Origin: Aricia agestis
Taxonomy: Eukaryota; Arthropoda; Insecta; Lepidoptera; Lycaenidae
Length of the DNA: 64,000 nt
Direction: 5' to 3'
NCBI RefSeq assembly: GCF_905147365.1
Contig: NC_056409.1
Coordinates: 2,113,001 to 2,177,000 of the forward strand
The notes beneath the pieces were generated by a model. That model searched no databases. It was not told where the DNA came from and saw only the letters and a program-made list of their open reading frames with translations. The translations under genes and the position numbers were made by a program. Shown piece after piece: positions 11,544 through 23,067 of the stretch. How positions within the stretch are numbered: position 1 is the stretch's first letter; each line of letters begins with the position of its first letter.

Positions 11544-12420
11544 AAGGCTGCAGTTTGCAATCAAACCTTAAATGGGTTTTCCAACCATTTTCAGCGAAAT
11601 ATTTTGAAAGTGTGCATAATATGACTGCTGATCTATATTATCATAGTGATTTTATTAGTAGCATCTTTATACAAGGTTGAACTAGAAATTACTATTTTTA
11701 GCCTACAATAATTTAAGTTCGTTTAATGTTGATCTACAAAGTACTACAAAATATCCGCTTTAAGTCAAATAAAGTTCTCGAACTCTAAATTCTACAAATA
11801 TCGATATTCCGCGTTATTATTTATGGGAAATATCGACCTTTTCCACTTCTGCCAAGCCTAATCCTCATCAGCACCACAAGCACAGTGCACCGAGCAGCTA
11901 TTGTATTTCAAACTGTACAACCCTAACGACCTGCATAATATGACTTTGTTATTGTAACACGAACCTAACAATCTCATAAAACCAAACATTTTTAAAATCT
12001 GACTACTTTTTTTGAATATTTTCAGCACGTCCAAGTTATGAGTTATGACGTTATTGAAATTACGCCACGAATTTTATTAGCTCTTTTCAATTGTTAAATT
12101 TATTAACAAAGTTATTACGTTTTTCGTACGTTGATATTTTTATGATTTTTAAACGTAGTTACTTTTTATTTGCGCCATTACTTTAATTTGCGTCAATTAT
12201 TATCTATTTAGTTTTAATTTTAAACGTCGAAAACAACATTGTAAAATACTAAACACAGACTAAGAAAAATATTTTTAATGTAATGACTCTATTGTGGTCG
12301 CTAATAATGGTGTTCATAAAAACCTAGCTGCTATTGTAATACTAACAGACAAAAGATTCAGGTAAAGTTGAATCTTTGAGCATGTTCACCACGATTACTA
12401 TGATTCTGATATTGAAATTG
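11544..12420. other. No feature seen
   Basis: AT-rich sequence without long frames or recognisable repeats. Confidence 0.5.
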
Positions 12421-12424
12421 TTAA

Positions 12425-12870
12425 GAGGAGTCCACACCGACCTTTTTCCATACAAACGTTGTCCCCTGTTTCCTCCCTGGATAATGCCGGTAGAGTTATG
12501 ATTTTTTTTCCTGAATATCTATGGCCACTATTAGCATGTCCCTATGTTTTCTTTTTTTTCATAATTTTATTATTAAAAAAGATAAGAACGTCCAAAAACC
12601 CAAAAAAATGGCCAGATTTTCCTGTGTGTTCAAACACCCAGTAAACAAAACTGGCTAAAATATACAAAAAAAAAAAATTAAACATAGGAACACAGCCTTG
12701 CTTTAATTCTTAATGAAAAAAGTACTTAAATCGGTTAAGTTTTGGAGAAGGAATCAGCGGACAACGAATCGAAGATTGTCTATTCTTTAATAAGATCTTT
12801 TGTTATTGGTGAGACGGCAATACATTTTCAAATACCTATTTTCAATTTCTCTCGCCCTTGGTGTATCCTC
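12425..12870 (+). mobile_element. TTAA-flanked MITE, copy 1
   Basis: The element begins GAGGAGTCCACACC and ends GGTGTATCCTC, imperfect inverted repeats, with TTAA directly on both sides (12421-12424 and 12871-12874). It is 446 bp long. The interior matches copies at 29,077-29,544 and 37,796-38,257 (shared words CCTCCCTGGATAATGCCGGT and TATCTATGGCCACTATTAGC). A TTAA duplication with short inverted ends suggests piggyBac-type mobilisation. A 61-codon frame inside (12459-12644) also occurs in diverged form in the other copies but resembles no transposase. Confidence 0.8.
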
Positions 12871-13155
12871 TTAAATTCGTCTTGTATCTGTTGCTCGGTA
12901 TGTAATAGGTGTAAGTTATAACTCGAATTATTCTATAAGAAGGCTTTCACTTCAAACCACTTGCCTACCCCGGCCTCGCACAGGTGCAATTCTGATAATA
13001 AAATTATCAGTTTCTCTACTGTATTATATCATAAACCTTCCTCTTGTCATGTATTCTCTCCCCACATCATGCATACACTCCTCTTGTCAATCATTATAAT
13101 AAATATTAGAACTCTGTCCTTTACTATGGGACGGGAAAGCAAATTTGTCCTATAC

Positions 13156-13739
13156 CAGGGTTTCTCAAACTTTCGGCTCCACGAACCCCTGTTAAAATTT
13201 CCAGGTGACAACGAACCCCTGTAAACCAGGTGGTCGCGATGGATTCAATGTTAGGAGTAGGTAACAATGTAGAAGGTTGGATAAGTCGATTCCTGTATTT
13301 AGTTTTTATCATGACTAGGTGTGAAAACCCACTCTCACATAAGTATGTTGTAGCAAAGCTTTGCTTACAACATACTTATGTGAGAGTGGGTTTTCAAGGA
13401 TGTCTTTGATAGATTTTTGGGCAGCTAGACAGGCAGAGTATTTCGAACTGTCACGAAAAGCAGTGAATTGCATTTTACCTTTGCAAAGGTAAAAGGCAAT
13501 TCATCGCTTTTCGTTCGTTCGAACTGTCACGAAAAGTAGTGAATTGCCTTGCTGCTCAAAAATCTATCAAAGACATCCTCTTGAAATTAGCTTGAAGAGT
13601 TTAATCTACGGACATAATAACTAATCTAATAATCTAATAATAACTCCTGTTGCCACCCTTACGTAAACCTTGTCGCGAACCCCCTGCCGTCGAATAGCGA
13701 ACCCCTAGGGGTTCGCGTACCACACTTTGAGAAACCCTG
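13156..13739. mobile_element. hAT-type non-autonomous element with perfect 8-bp target duplication
   Basis: The ends are CAGGGTTTCTCAAACTTTC and CACTTTGAGAAACCCTG, a classic hAT terminal inverted repeat. The flanking 8-bp direct repeat TCCTATAC (13148-13155 and 13740-13747) is perfect, which points to a fairly recent insertion. The 584-bp interior has no transposase. It holds nested palindromes: a perfect one at about 13322-13396 (GAAAACCCACTCTCACATAA and complement), and outer arms GGATGTCTTTGATAGATTTT versus its complement near 13,557-13,578. Confidence 0.9.
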
Positions 13740-13747
13740 TCCTATAC

Positions 13748-14221
13748 TATGTACTTATGTAGACCATGTTGGTTGCTGAAACGATTGTCATGGTGCGGTC
13801 CACGGCCATCGGTATCGGTTTTGCGACACCGCGCGAAGTAGAGCGGCAATTCGAGTGACACGTCGTGTCCCGTCCCGCAACACGCAACATCGCTGCCTTA
13901 TTGTTTACATCATGTAGGCTTATTGTTTACCTGTCACTGAGGGGGCCCTCAGTAGTAAGTAAATTTACAACAATTTCGGTTTTTTATGACACTTATTAGG
14001 AGGGAAACTCTAGGTTCTGCGGAGTGTAATAAAAAAGTGATAATACATATTTAATAGTGTGTATGTGTTTCTTATATAGAGCTCACTGTGAAAGTAGCAG
14101 CGATGAAAGAGTTACTTTTTTCTTAACTCTTTCAGTGCTGCTACTTGTACAGTAGAAACACCTATACGCAAGTTCACTACATAACTCAAAAGGTTCACTC
14201 GAACAAAGGATGCATACGCAC
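13748..14221. other. No gene recognised
   Basis: A short inverted repeat (GTAGCAGCGATGAAAGAGTTA against AACTCTTTCAGTGCTGCTAC) lies at about 14,095-14,144. The overlapping frames at 14112-14443 include the repeat fragment that follows. Confidence 0.5.
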
Positions 14222-14330
14222 CAGCGTTGCCAGACGTCCCGATTTTTTCATCAAAATTAAATGTCCCGCGCGGGACAGGCTCAGTCCCGCTTTTCGGGGA
14301 AAGCCCGAACGTACGCGCAGCGTGCTGAGA
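14222..14330 (+). repeat. One end of the CAGCGTTGCCAGACGTCCCG hAT-like family
   Basis: CAGCGTTGCCAGACGTCCCG and the inner palindrome TGTCCCGCGCGGGACA match, in inverse orientation, the complete element at 28,511-28,690. The other end was not found, so this copy looks truncated. Confidence 0.6.
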
Positions 14331-15112
14331 AAGAAAGGAACGTAATGAAGATAAGAGTGTGGGAGGTAGAAGGGGTGGATTTTCTTTGGCTACTTTTGCT
14401 ATGCCTAACGTCCCTAAAACGTTATTTAACGCAAACAAAATGATAAAAATTAAAAAAAACTTTCGATTTTATACCTTTTTTTACTTTGTCCCGTCTGAAG
14501 TCCTCCACGACGCACGATACTGTTAGGTATCATACGAGGATTCTGTTATTTATATGGCGAACAAAGATTGATTAGTTTACTTTGTATTTTTGTTGTAATT
14601 ATTTTTTGTAGATTCTACTCAAATTTTATCAGCAACGAATCTCACTAGTTATCTGAAACTGCGTTCAAAAAATAAGTTTTGTATATCACATTGTATTAAA
14701 TTTTATTATGCTTATAATTTAATATATTTTACTCTATTTCATGAAATGTAAGACAGGCATATTTAAGAATCAGGATTACTTATAACATAGAATCATCACT
14801 AAAAATCCCTACATCGGTTCGTATCGCTTGTAGCCTCGGTACGCGCTGACAATATGTATTTCAAAAAGCCGAGGAACAAAGAACTTTCCTCCTTTTTTCG
14901 AGGTCGGTTTAATATACTAAATCATATTTTCTAGTCGATGCAATGCTCGCTGTACTATACAAATAAATAGGTTTAACGCAAGGAATGCTGACGTTTCGTA
15001 CGACTCAATACTAATGCAAAAGCACAATGTCAGTAATCGAAATTGTCTTAATCTGGTTACTATTAAAAGGCCTCACGGTACAAGAATACCTTATAGATAA
15101 ACGTATGCATAA
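14331..15112. other. No feature seen
   Basis: AT-rich sequence. A short AGGTCGGTTTA-type word near 14,900 resembles the ends of the ACCGACTTC repeats but nothing more is present. Confidence 0.5.
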
Positions 15113-15299
15113 GCCCGGCCGCACATTATCCGAATTTCTGATCAGAAAAATTCGGACGCCCCGCCCCGCTCATACATTTTGACACGTCAGAATTCTGATA
15201 TTAGCGGGGTCTACAACAAAATGTATGAACAGACTGCGTGTCTTCCGGCGGGCGTCCGAATTATTCTGATCAGAAATTTCGGATAATGTGCGGCCGGGC
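15113..15299. mobile_element. PIF/Harbinger-like MITE, GCCCGGCC family
   Basis: Terminal inverted repeats of more than 25 bp begin GCCCGGCCGCACATTATCCG. Both sides carry TAA (15110-15112 and 15300-15302). A 3-bp TWA target duplication with G/C-rich ends is typical of PIF/Harbinger. It is 187 bp long and non-coding, about 520 bp upstream of the first recognised NAA15 exon. Confidence 0.75.
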
Positions 15300-15818
15300 T
15301 AAAACATATCCTCTAAAGCAGCATGTTACTGTTAGAGTGCAAGTCAGATTGCACTATTATTATGCGCACGCCAGCATTAGTATTGGGATGTGCATGCGTT
15401 GTGTAACACCGTGTGTGACAATCTAGTCACGATCCATCTGCACGCCTCACCGGCTCACAGGAACTTGGATAATTAATGATCGAAGGCTAAACGGATAGAG
15501 GATATTAAGTGATGAGGTTAGGTGCTTTAGAATCTAAAGATATTATGGAACTTCCAGAAGTTTTGATTAGTTTTTGGTTTGGTTAGTCAAATATTGCCTT
15601 CGTTATTTGTACAGTAAACTGTTATGCTATTGGCGCTCAGCAATTTTTGTTTCTTAATAAATTACTATACTTTTATTACGACGATATCTATAACCTTTTT
15701 ATTCCCCCAAGCCCTCCTAGTCGATGTAGAGACCCGTCCTCTTTGTCTGTTTCTTTAACAGTGCTCACGTTTTAGATATCTTGATTTCCTTGACTGAACT
15801 GAACTCTTTTGTCAACAG

Positions 15819-15916
15819 AAAACTTGGCGCCGTCGGAGCTGAAGAAACTTAGGAACAAACAGAGGAAAGCGAAACGCAAAGCGGAACAAGAGAGTGCGCT
15901 GGCCGCTCAAGTACAG
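15819..15916 (+). CDS. NAA15: NAA15 (NatA auxiliary subunit), first recognised exon
   Basis: NAA15 is the tetratricopeptide scaffold of the NatA complex. It anchors the catalytic subunit NAA10 to the ribosome, where nascent chains are N-terminally acetylated. This exon follows a TTTTGTCAACAG acceptor and ends at CAG/GTGAGG. It starts with two bases of a split Glu codon, then encodes 32 residues, NLAPSELKKLRNKQRKAKRK onwards. That matches the conserved basic LSPAELKKLRSKQRRAQKKA-type segment of animal NAA15, which follows the TPR array. The six exons seen together encode 272 residues, roughly the C-terminal third of the usual 850-870. I found no earlier exon in the 15 kb upstream, so the previous intron is very long or exons were missed. 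Confidence 0.9.
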
Positions 15917-16704
15917 GTGAGGTTTAAGTTCTCCAGGAAAATATATTTAAACGGGAAAGTTTAAATATCTTTTCCTGGCTTAACCACAAATTTAACAACT
16001 CTGTGTCGCCTGAATCAACAGTGGTAACCAACCAAGAAACCCCTTATGATACCCGAGGTGACACCTGAGGTGTGCCCGGGGAATAAGTTAAATCTTAAGA
16101 CCCGCAACGGAATTAATCAGAAGAAAGGAGTAGGAGATGTAAAAGGGGAAGACTCAAGTCACCATCAATACATACTTATTTAACTCTACATAAATGCCAT
16201 AGGAAAACTTTTGCCTAGATATAGATATATTTTATTGCTAAGCATTCATTACTGTATCAGTAGTAAATGTCACGAAATAAGATGGTGTTTGATAGGTAAT
16301 GTATTCCGGTCAGTGAGGAAATGTCAGGAACTTCCTCCAGGAAGTACGAGTAAAATCGTGACATGTTTTCGTGGTCTTGACATTGGACAAACACTGTGAC
16401 CATTCATTGCAGTTTAAAGGTTTATTGACCAGGCTGTTTTGTTTTGAGAACCTATTTTATTTGTATACTTAACTAACCGTAGAGTTTAGACATAAAATTC
16501 TACGCATATTCGGCGCTAATGGACGCTTATCCGTCTTTGTAGAAAATAGCTGGGCACTTTGGACATAAAATGTAATGGGCATTTTCTTTCATCCATCCAT
16601 CTCTTAAAGATTTTTTAAAGGGTTCTCATAAACATAACATGACTTAATAAATCAAAAACTCTCTCTCTGTCTCTCTCTAACGTCAGCCATGTTGTATATT
16701 CTAG

Positions 16705-16803
16705 GTGAAGCGCGAGCAGCACCACAAGGCGCGGCAGCAGGCGGAGCAGGGCGACCCCGAGGCGCCGCAGCTCGATGAGCTGGTGCCCGACAAGCTGGCC
16801 CGG
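16705..16803 (+). CDS. NAA15: NAA15, second recognised exon
   Basis: The exon lies between TATATTCTAG and the donor GTGAGT, is phase 0 at both ends and encodes 33 residues. It begins VKREQHHKARQQAEQ, a charged helical linker, and ends LDELVPDKLAR, matching the conserved ELIPEKL element before the last helical repeats of NAA15. Third positions are strongly G/C, in sharp contrast with the AT-rich introns, as in all exons of this gene. Confidence 0.9.
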
Positions 16804-16887
16804 GTGAGTGGACTGCACAAGCTGGAAGAGAGCTAAGCTAATTTGTTGTTGCTATTGATATTGTGTAAAAACTAGATTCTGATACTT

Positions 16888-16965
16888 AGCTATCAAATCG
16901 ACCACTGAGCCACAGAGGTCGTAAATATCTTGACAGCCTCTGTGGCTCAGTGGTTGAGCGCGTGG
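16888..16965 (+). repeat. tRNA-like hairpin (SINE head fragment) in NAA15 intron
   Basis: CCACTGAGCCACAGAGG and its complement CCTCTGTGGCTCAGTGG flank a short spacer. The right arm, CCTCTGTGGCTCAGTGGTTG plus AGCGCG, looks like a tRNA A-box region, so this is probably two inverted SINE heads. Confidence 0.55.
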
Positions 16966-18424
16966 TGGAACGGAACAAAAAGTTTTCAATGTTCATAAAC
17001 CAGAGTTTAAATATTAATGTGTATGTATAGTTTGAAACAAAATTGAAAATAATATGATTGATAAATTCGACGACGTAAATCGTGATTAATTAATTCCATC
17101 TCGTTGCGGCATTAGAGTTTTGTCGGGTATACAGGAAAACTTTGCGTATTAGTTTTGACGTATCCAGGCTTGTGCCTTGCAATCATTTCTTGTTGGACAC
17201 AAAAAAATCAAGGTTTCTGATGTTGAATTAATATTCAAATTGATCTCATTGTAAGCGCATGTAAATCAGGAATTACACAATAATTATTGCATTTGCATCT
17301 GATGTCTTGTTTCGTTGGATCTCTAATGAGACTAACCAGAAGAAGGCAATGGGTAATAACTTTTGGTGGGTTACATTGTCATGGGGATGTCATGTGGATG
17401 CGAAAGAGCTGTCACTACAAATGCGACTAGCGATAGTTCACAATTCGGCAATATGCAAAATTATACTTGGATGATATCTTTACAAGGTTTCGTTAGTTTT
17501 CTGAATGCTGAAACAAAAGAAAATTACCAGTATAATGAATTATGACAGTGCAACCTTCCCTTTCGTGATAGCTCCTTATGGTAGAACATGCATAGGACGT
17601 TTCAACGAAGTGTTCGTTCAATCTCCGTTTCGATATTCTTGTACCTCTAATGTCGATCCAAATGTTGGACCCAAAGAAATCACACACATGCTTAAAATAC
17701 ATAACTCTCCCAGCGCAGTCGGTTATAAATGTCGGTTCGTTTTAAACGCATCCACATAATGTATGTCAACGCTACATGTATAGGTGCGTGTCGTGTCACT
17801 AACCGAAAGTGACATGTAACATCGCCCCGGGCGGCTCTCAGGCGTGATATCAATTTACTGCCTATATCACTACATTCACACACTTATTATTGGATAAAAA
17901 TATTTTGTACTAAGCGTTCCGCGCGGCTCTGCTCGCCTATACGGTAGTTGAACCTTTTCCTACAAAACCATATTAACCTATGTCCACGTTATCTGCTCTA
18001 CGTCTGAGCTGAATTCAGGAGTTCGAGTACATAAGGTAGATGAATCGTTTTTGATGTATAATTAAAAAAAAAATCATTTGTTTCGCTCAGCTAGGTTAAA
18101 GGATTACGTGCCACGGCCCCAGAAATTTTTATTATATATCTTATAATTAATTCTCATGGTTTTTTCTAAAACCTAAAAATGTTTAATTTAACGCTTAGAT
18201 AAGTCTTCATTTCTAGACCGATATATATTGGGTACACATTAAACAGAGGTACCCAATACGCATTGGTCGAATCCTAAATGTCTAATGTATGGGAATTGGA
18301 AGCTGCTAAAATTTTCACACAAACCGTTACCCAATTGTACCGGGCCCAAGTCATCGAAATAATCAATCTTCACTAGTGTGTCTGTATATTCCAGGTGGCT
18401 GACGCTTGAGTAGATAGAGACTAA
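16966..18424. other. Intronic DNA of NAA15, no separate gene recognised
   Basis: Short frames at 17363-17883 on both strands overlap each other and resemble nothing known. No repeat was delimited. Confidence 0.5.
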
Positions 18425-18547
18425 GGGCCTGATAAGTGACGAATAGGCTATCCACCAAATGACTTGATAGATCAAGTATGGAGAATCTGTCAAAAAAGTT
18501 GAGAATAGCCTATTCGGCACTTTATCAGAAAGTGATGAAACAGGCCG
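18425..18547. mobile_element. GGGCCTG-type MITE (Harbinger-like), copy 1, NAA15 intron
   Basis: It starts GGGCCTGATAAGTGACG and ends GAAACAGGCCG. It shares GATCAAGTATGGAGAATCTG and GAATAGCCTATTCGGCACTT with the copy at 50,359-50,474. Flanks are TAA (left) and TTA (right), so the duplication here is imperfect. Confidence 0.7.
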
Positions 18548-18796
18548 TTAAACTGCGGGGCTAAAATGGGAGCTTTGGAGAATCATACCTAATATGATTC
18601 ATTTTTTTTTTAATCGCAAAAGGCAGGTCTGCTTGCAATTCATGTCTAGTAATTTGTACTAATTTGACATATTTTGTCACTTTGACAGTTTTGACAATTC
18701 ATTTGCTGAATTGATTGAGAGGAATTGCTAAATGTGACCAGTTTAGCCCCGCTGGTCAAAAATAATAATAACCAACAGACACCCCGTATGTTTCAG

Positions 18797-18905
18797 GCGG
18801 AGGACCCTCTCGAGCAAGCGATCAAGTTCCTGCAGCCGCTGCGCACGCTCGCCGCCGACAGAATAGATACACACCTCATGGCCTTCGAGATATACTTTAG
18901 GAAAG
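18797..18905 (+). CDS. NAA15: NAA15, third recognised exon
   Basis: The acceptor is TATGTTTCAG and the donor AAAG/GTAAAA. It encodes 36 residues plus one base of the next codon. The peptide AEDPLEQAIKFLQPL and then DRIDTHLMAFEIYFRK aligns with VENPLEEAVKFLTPL and DNIDTHLLAFEIYFRK of vertebrate NAA15, the most conserved stretch in this C-terminal region and decisive for the assignment. Confidence 0.95.
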
Positions 18906-21326
18906 GTAAAAAACTTGTTTTATTAGATTTATAGTTTATAGTAGATTTTTTTTTACAACACTTACGGCATGAATGACTAATAATTAAGAAATGATATTTA
19001 TTTATCTACTGTCCTATCTGCTGTTTCCTACAAAAGTGCGAATGGATACCGCTATACGAACACTGTATATTGTAGAAGCCACGCCAATTTCGTCAGAAGT
19101 TTTATTTTCTCTATTTGGATTACTTTAAAAAAATATTTTAGAATCATATATTTTGCAGTGCTTTCCCACCAAAATATCAAGTAAAGTGGAAAACGTTACC
19201 CGTAGCGCCATCTAGCGATGCAAGTTGAACATAAGAATTAACACTGGTTCCTTATAATAATTATCTTTCTTACATGCTGCTGTAAGTAACACAAAATGAT
19301 GCAATTCAAGCAATTGCACTATTTTGTGCGATTGCAATGTTATTAATAATAATGAACAAATAATAAGAAGCAATATTGTAACGAGATATGAAGTATTTTT
19401 CGTTTGTTACGCAAACAAAACGAAAAGTGTAGTCTGGACCGATTGTTGGACTGATGTTTACATAATATAATATCTAAATGACTGATGTTTACATAATCTT
19501 AATATATATATTTCTTGTGTGCGTGTGTATGTGACTGAACTCCTCCTTAACGACTGGACCAATTTTGATGAAATTTTTTGTGTGTGTTCGTGGAGATTCG
19601 AGAATGGTTTAGATTTACAGTTTGGTCTACTGGAAAATGTTTTTTCAATTAATTTCTTATTTATAAGGAGTTGTTGATTTTGGAATGTTTTACATTAGAT
19701 CCGGCGGACGGCGCTATCATCGCATTCAATATTATTCTATTTCAATTTTAGTTTGTCCTGACAGATGGTGCTACGATTAATTTGAAAAAAATTTTGTTAT
19801 TCAATTCATGTGCTGATTAAAATATTAAATAAATAACACATAGGCTACAATTTTAACCGACTTTCAAAATGGGGGAGGTGTTATGTTCGTTTTCTTATAT
19901 TCAAAGATTACTCCGCCGTTTGTTAACCGATTTTCAAAATTTTTCTTTTGGTATATAGGCTATCATCCCAATTTGGTATTATATTCAGAAAAGTGGTGAT
20001 CTGATGAAGGATCCATAAGTAATCGAGGGAACTCCTCAAAACTTATAGGGAAACATATGGTGACTTCGGTTTCGTGAGAAGTATTCTAAGCATATGCTAC
20101 CAACAAGTAAGATTTTGCACCGAGATATACCTGGTATACCGTGGTTCGGAAGGTGCTGAGATAATTCCTGATTCTTTATAGATACAAGATTGGGAGTTTC
20201 GGCGTTGTTTTAAGAACAGAAAGCATATGCTACTATGCAAATTACATTCTTCATCATCATCATCATCATCATCACTACCATATTATACCATTTCATAGTC
20301 TTTTAGATCGAGACTCGAGTTTGTCAAGCGATAATTAAAAAAAATCTATATCTACCTAATATTATAAACCTGAAGAGTATGTTTGCTTGAACGCGTCAAT
20401 CTCAGAAACTACAGGTCCGATTTAAAAACTTATCTCAGTGTTAGATAGATCATTTATCGAGTAAGACTCATCATTTATCGAGAAGGTTATATTATATTAT
20501 TACTCTAAGACTAATACGACAGAAGAAACTCAGGAAAATGTGGGAAAAACGGGGGAAATATTTTTTATGGGAAAATGTAGCTACGGATTCTGTAAAATTT
20601 CTAATTTACGCGGGCGAAGCCGCGCGGGACATCTAGTATAATATATAAAAATGGATTTTCAATTGTGTTAGTAACGCTAAAACTCGAAAACGGCTGAATG
20701 GATTGGGCTAATTTTAGTCTTAAAATATTCGTAGAAGTCCAGGGAAGGTTTTAAAGCGACACGAAGTTCACCGGGACAGCTAGAAATATTATAATATCAT
20801 AGTCAGGGTTTCCTAGAACATTTTTTTTATTAATATCAAGCTCATTTTTTGTGAGTACTCGTAGCTTAATTTTGATAAGACGAATAAAATTTTAGATATT
20901 TTCAATATTTCGTACATAAGATTTATATATTATGTATAATTATTATTAGAACACATAAATACAGAATATTTATACAGGTGAAACAAAACTAACTTGTTAC
21001 ATCCTGTATAAATATTCTGTATTTATGTGTTCTATTATATTTATATATATCTTATGTACGTGTGTTTGTAATTGAACTTCTTCTAAACGGCTGGACCGAT
21101 TCTGATGAATTTTTTGTGTGTAATTATAGGGGGTTTGAAAATGGTTTAGATTCACAATCCGGCTTTAAAAAAGTCCGTGGATAGTTAGAAATTTCAAGAA
21201 TTCCTCACCACCGTATAGAATAATTTATGTCACTACACAATTGACAATTTAAACTTCATAGATATGACGAGACGTCGTCCGTCGGGCCCGCTAGTCATCA
21301 TATATTGTTTGAACTTGTTATTACAG
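18906..21326 (+). repeat. NAA15 intron filled with Helitron-like fragments and an inverted repeat
   Basis: At 19,500-20,638 and 21,030-21,300 are repeats that begin with an AT-rich head, continue with an ACTGGACC.ATTTTGATGAA-like block and end in a GC hairpin followed by CTAGT (GCGGGCGAAGCCGCGCGGGA at about 20,610; GGGCCCGCTAGTC at about 21,285). These are Helitron-like 3' ends. A (CAT)n run lies at about 20,250-20,272. At 20,947-21,034 two 32-bp arms, TAGAACACATAAATACAGAA onwards, form a MITE-like fold. ACCGACTTTCAAAATGGGGG at about 19,858 is an end of another lepidopteran repeat. Confidence 0.55.
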
Positions 21327-21490
21327 AGAAGCCGCTGCTCATGCTCCAGAGCATCAAGCGGGCGTGGCGGCTGCAGCCGGCCGACGAGCACCTGCACGAC
21401 TGCCTCGTGCGGTTCAAGTGCTGGCTCGACGCCCGCCTCGCCGACCTCGACCCCAGCGTCGCCGCCGTCATACGCGCTGAGAGCGAACCG
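21327..21490 (+). CDS. NAA15: NAA15, fourth recognised exon
   Basis: The exon follows TTGTTATTACAG and ends before GTAAAC. It completes a split Glu codon and encodes 54 more residues, KPLLMLQSIKRAWRLQPADE and on to CLVRFKCWLDARL. The family's LLMLQSVKRAF and LHECLIRF motifs are evident. It is a helical repeat segment in the NatA scaffold's C-terminal domain. Its start has an alternative AG two bases downstream, but only this acceptor keeps the frame. Confidence 0.92.
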
Positions 21491-21599
21491 GTAAACACTA
21501 TTACCAGAGTAGACAGAGGAGTACCTCGCCTTGAAACAAACGGGCGAATCTACGCGAGTTGGGCGCGACTGTCACTTTCAACATGTTTCAAAATGCTGA

Positions 21600-21880
21600 G
21601 TAAGAGCCAGTCCACACAGCGAGTTGCGTCAGCGTTGCGTCGACGCAGCGCTGCCGTTACGTTGTTTTACATACAAATAACAAAGGTGTGGCGCGCTGCG
21701 TCGACGCAACGCACACATGACGGACAGCAGCCCCCAAGACGAAGCGGGAGGGGGTGTTGACGTTAAGACTGCTTCGTAATAACGCTGCGATGGCGCAGCG
21801 CCCGTGTGGCGGCTATGCGTCAAACGGCAGCGCTGCGTCGATGCAACGCTGACGCAACGCCCGTGTGGACAGGCTCTTAC
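21600..21880. mobile_element. MITE GTAAGAGCC in NAA15 intron
   Basis: Terminal inverted repeats GTAAGAGCCAGTCCACAC and GTGTGGACAGGCTCTTAC are continued by inverted GCGTTGCGTC/GACGCAGCGCTGCCGTT blocks. The length is 281 bp with no coding capacity. It begins 110 bp after exon four. Confidence 0.75.
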
Positions 21881-21910
21881 GCATTACAGTTCATTCCAGA
21901 ATTTGATAGT

Positions 21911-22670
21911 GCGCGGCAGAAAGTTAAGGCTATCACAGACAGAGCAGGTAATGTATATTAATGTATGTACATTACATCCCGGGATGTATATCTTTACATT
22001 ATATTAATGTATCACACACACCACAGGTAATGTAATGTATCTTTCCCTACATTTCAATGCTAAACGCCGCGCTTGACGCACATTTCAGCTGCTAAAGTGT
22101 TATACAGGGTGTTATTATTTTTAATGTTGTAATACAATGGCCTTTCGAGTTACTTGCTATTAGATTCACTAGATAGTTCATCAGAAGATGATTCGGATTG
22201 TAATTTTTAATGCGCGCATTGTTACATATTGTGCCAAAACAGAACGATGTTTATTGAAGATATTTGATTGGAAATATAGGCTCTGGGGAACAGACTGCCT
22301 GCAGTACCTGCTGTGAAGCGCTGTGCTAAGGTGGCAAGTGGCAAAACTGTGTGTATCTGTCTATCATACACATATAATATAATCACAGAAATTTTTGAAC
22401 AGCCTATGAAGAGATGTATCGTAATTCGTAATATACAGAAAATATTAAGATGTATTGAGATGTATTCAGATGTATCAAAATATAAATGTTAAATATATTT
22501 TCATATAGCTCGGTATCTTAAGATACGAAGATGTAAAAATATACATTATAGCTGCTGTGTGTGGTCTCCTGACGATTTTTATAGAAAGATGTATTGAGAT
22601 GTATCGAGATGTATCATGTTATAATATACATCTTTACATTACCTGCTCTATGTGTGACAAGCTTTGCGCG
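21911..22670. mobile_element. Inverted-repeat element with AGAGCAGGTAATGTA arms, NAA15 intron
   Basis: The left side has TATCACAGACAGAGCAGGTA and ATGTA; the right side has TACATTACCTGCTCTATGTG and TGACA. Wider end similarity (GCGCG...) extends the arms. The interior holds many copies of the word GATGTAT. It is about 760 bp and non-coding. Confidence 0.55.
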
Positions 22671-22789
22671 CAAAACGCACGGCGGAAGTCTGCTACTCAT
22701 CAAAGTGATGAGGATGGTATATTTTTCGCGTGGAACGATGGCGAAAAGTTGCAGGAGGTATGATTCCGAAAAATTAGGGCCAGTCTTAT

Positions 22790-23041
22790 GCTAAGTACTC
22801 ACATACGGTTTTACTCGATAGTTTTACTCCAAATCGAGCAAAAACCACCATGTGGACCGCAAAACTCACAGCTTGAAGGCTCGCATGAAGCCGGCTCGAT
22901 GGAATTAAATATATCTAATTTCCTTCGATTTGAAGTAAAACTATCGAGCAATGCTGAACGTGTGGACGAAAGCCCGAGCTGTGGTTTTTACTCTACGTGA
23001 TCGCTCGATCGAGCAAAACCGTATGTGAGTATGTACTTAGC
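22790..23041. mobile_element. MITE GCTAAGTACTCACATACGG, copy 1, abutting an NAA15 acceptor
   Basis: Ends GCTAAGTACTCACATACGG and CCGTATGTGAGT...GTACTTAGC are inverted, and the inner block GATAGTTTTACTCCAAATCG is mirrored. A second copy lies at 53,868-54,062. The element ends 26 bases before exon five begins. Confidence 0.8.
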
Positions 23042-23067
23042 ATTATATCGAAGCTATGTTTTTACAG

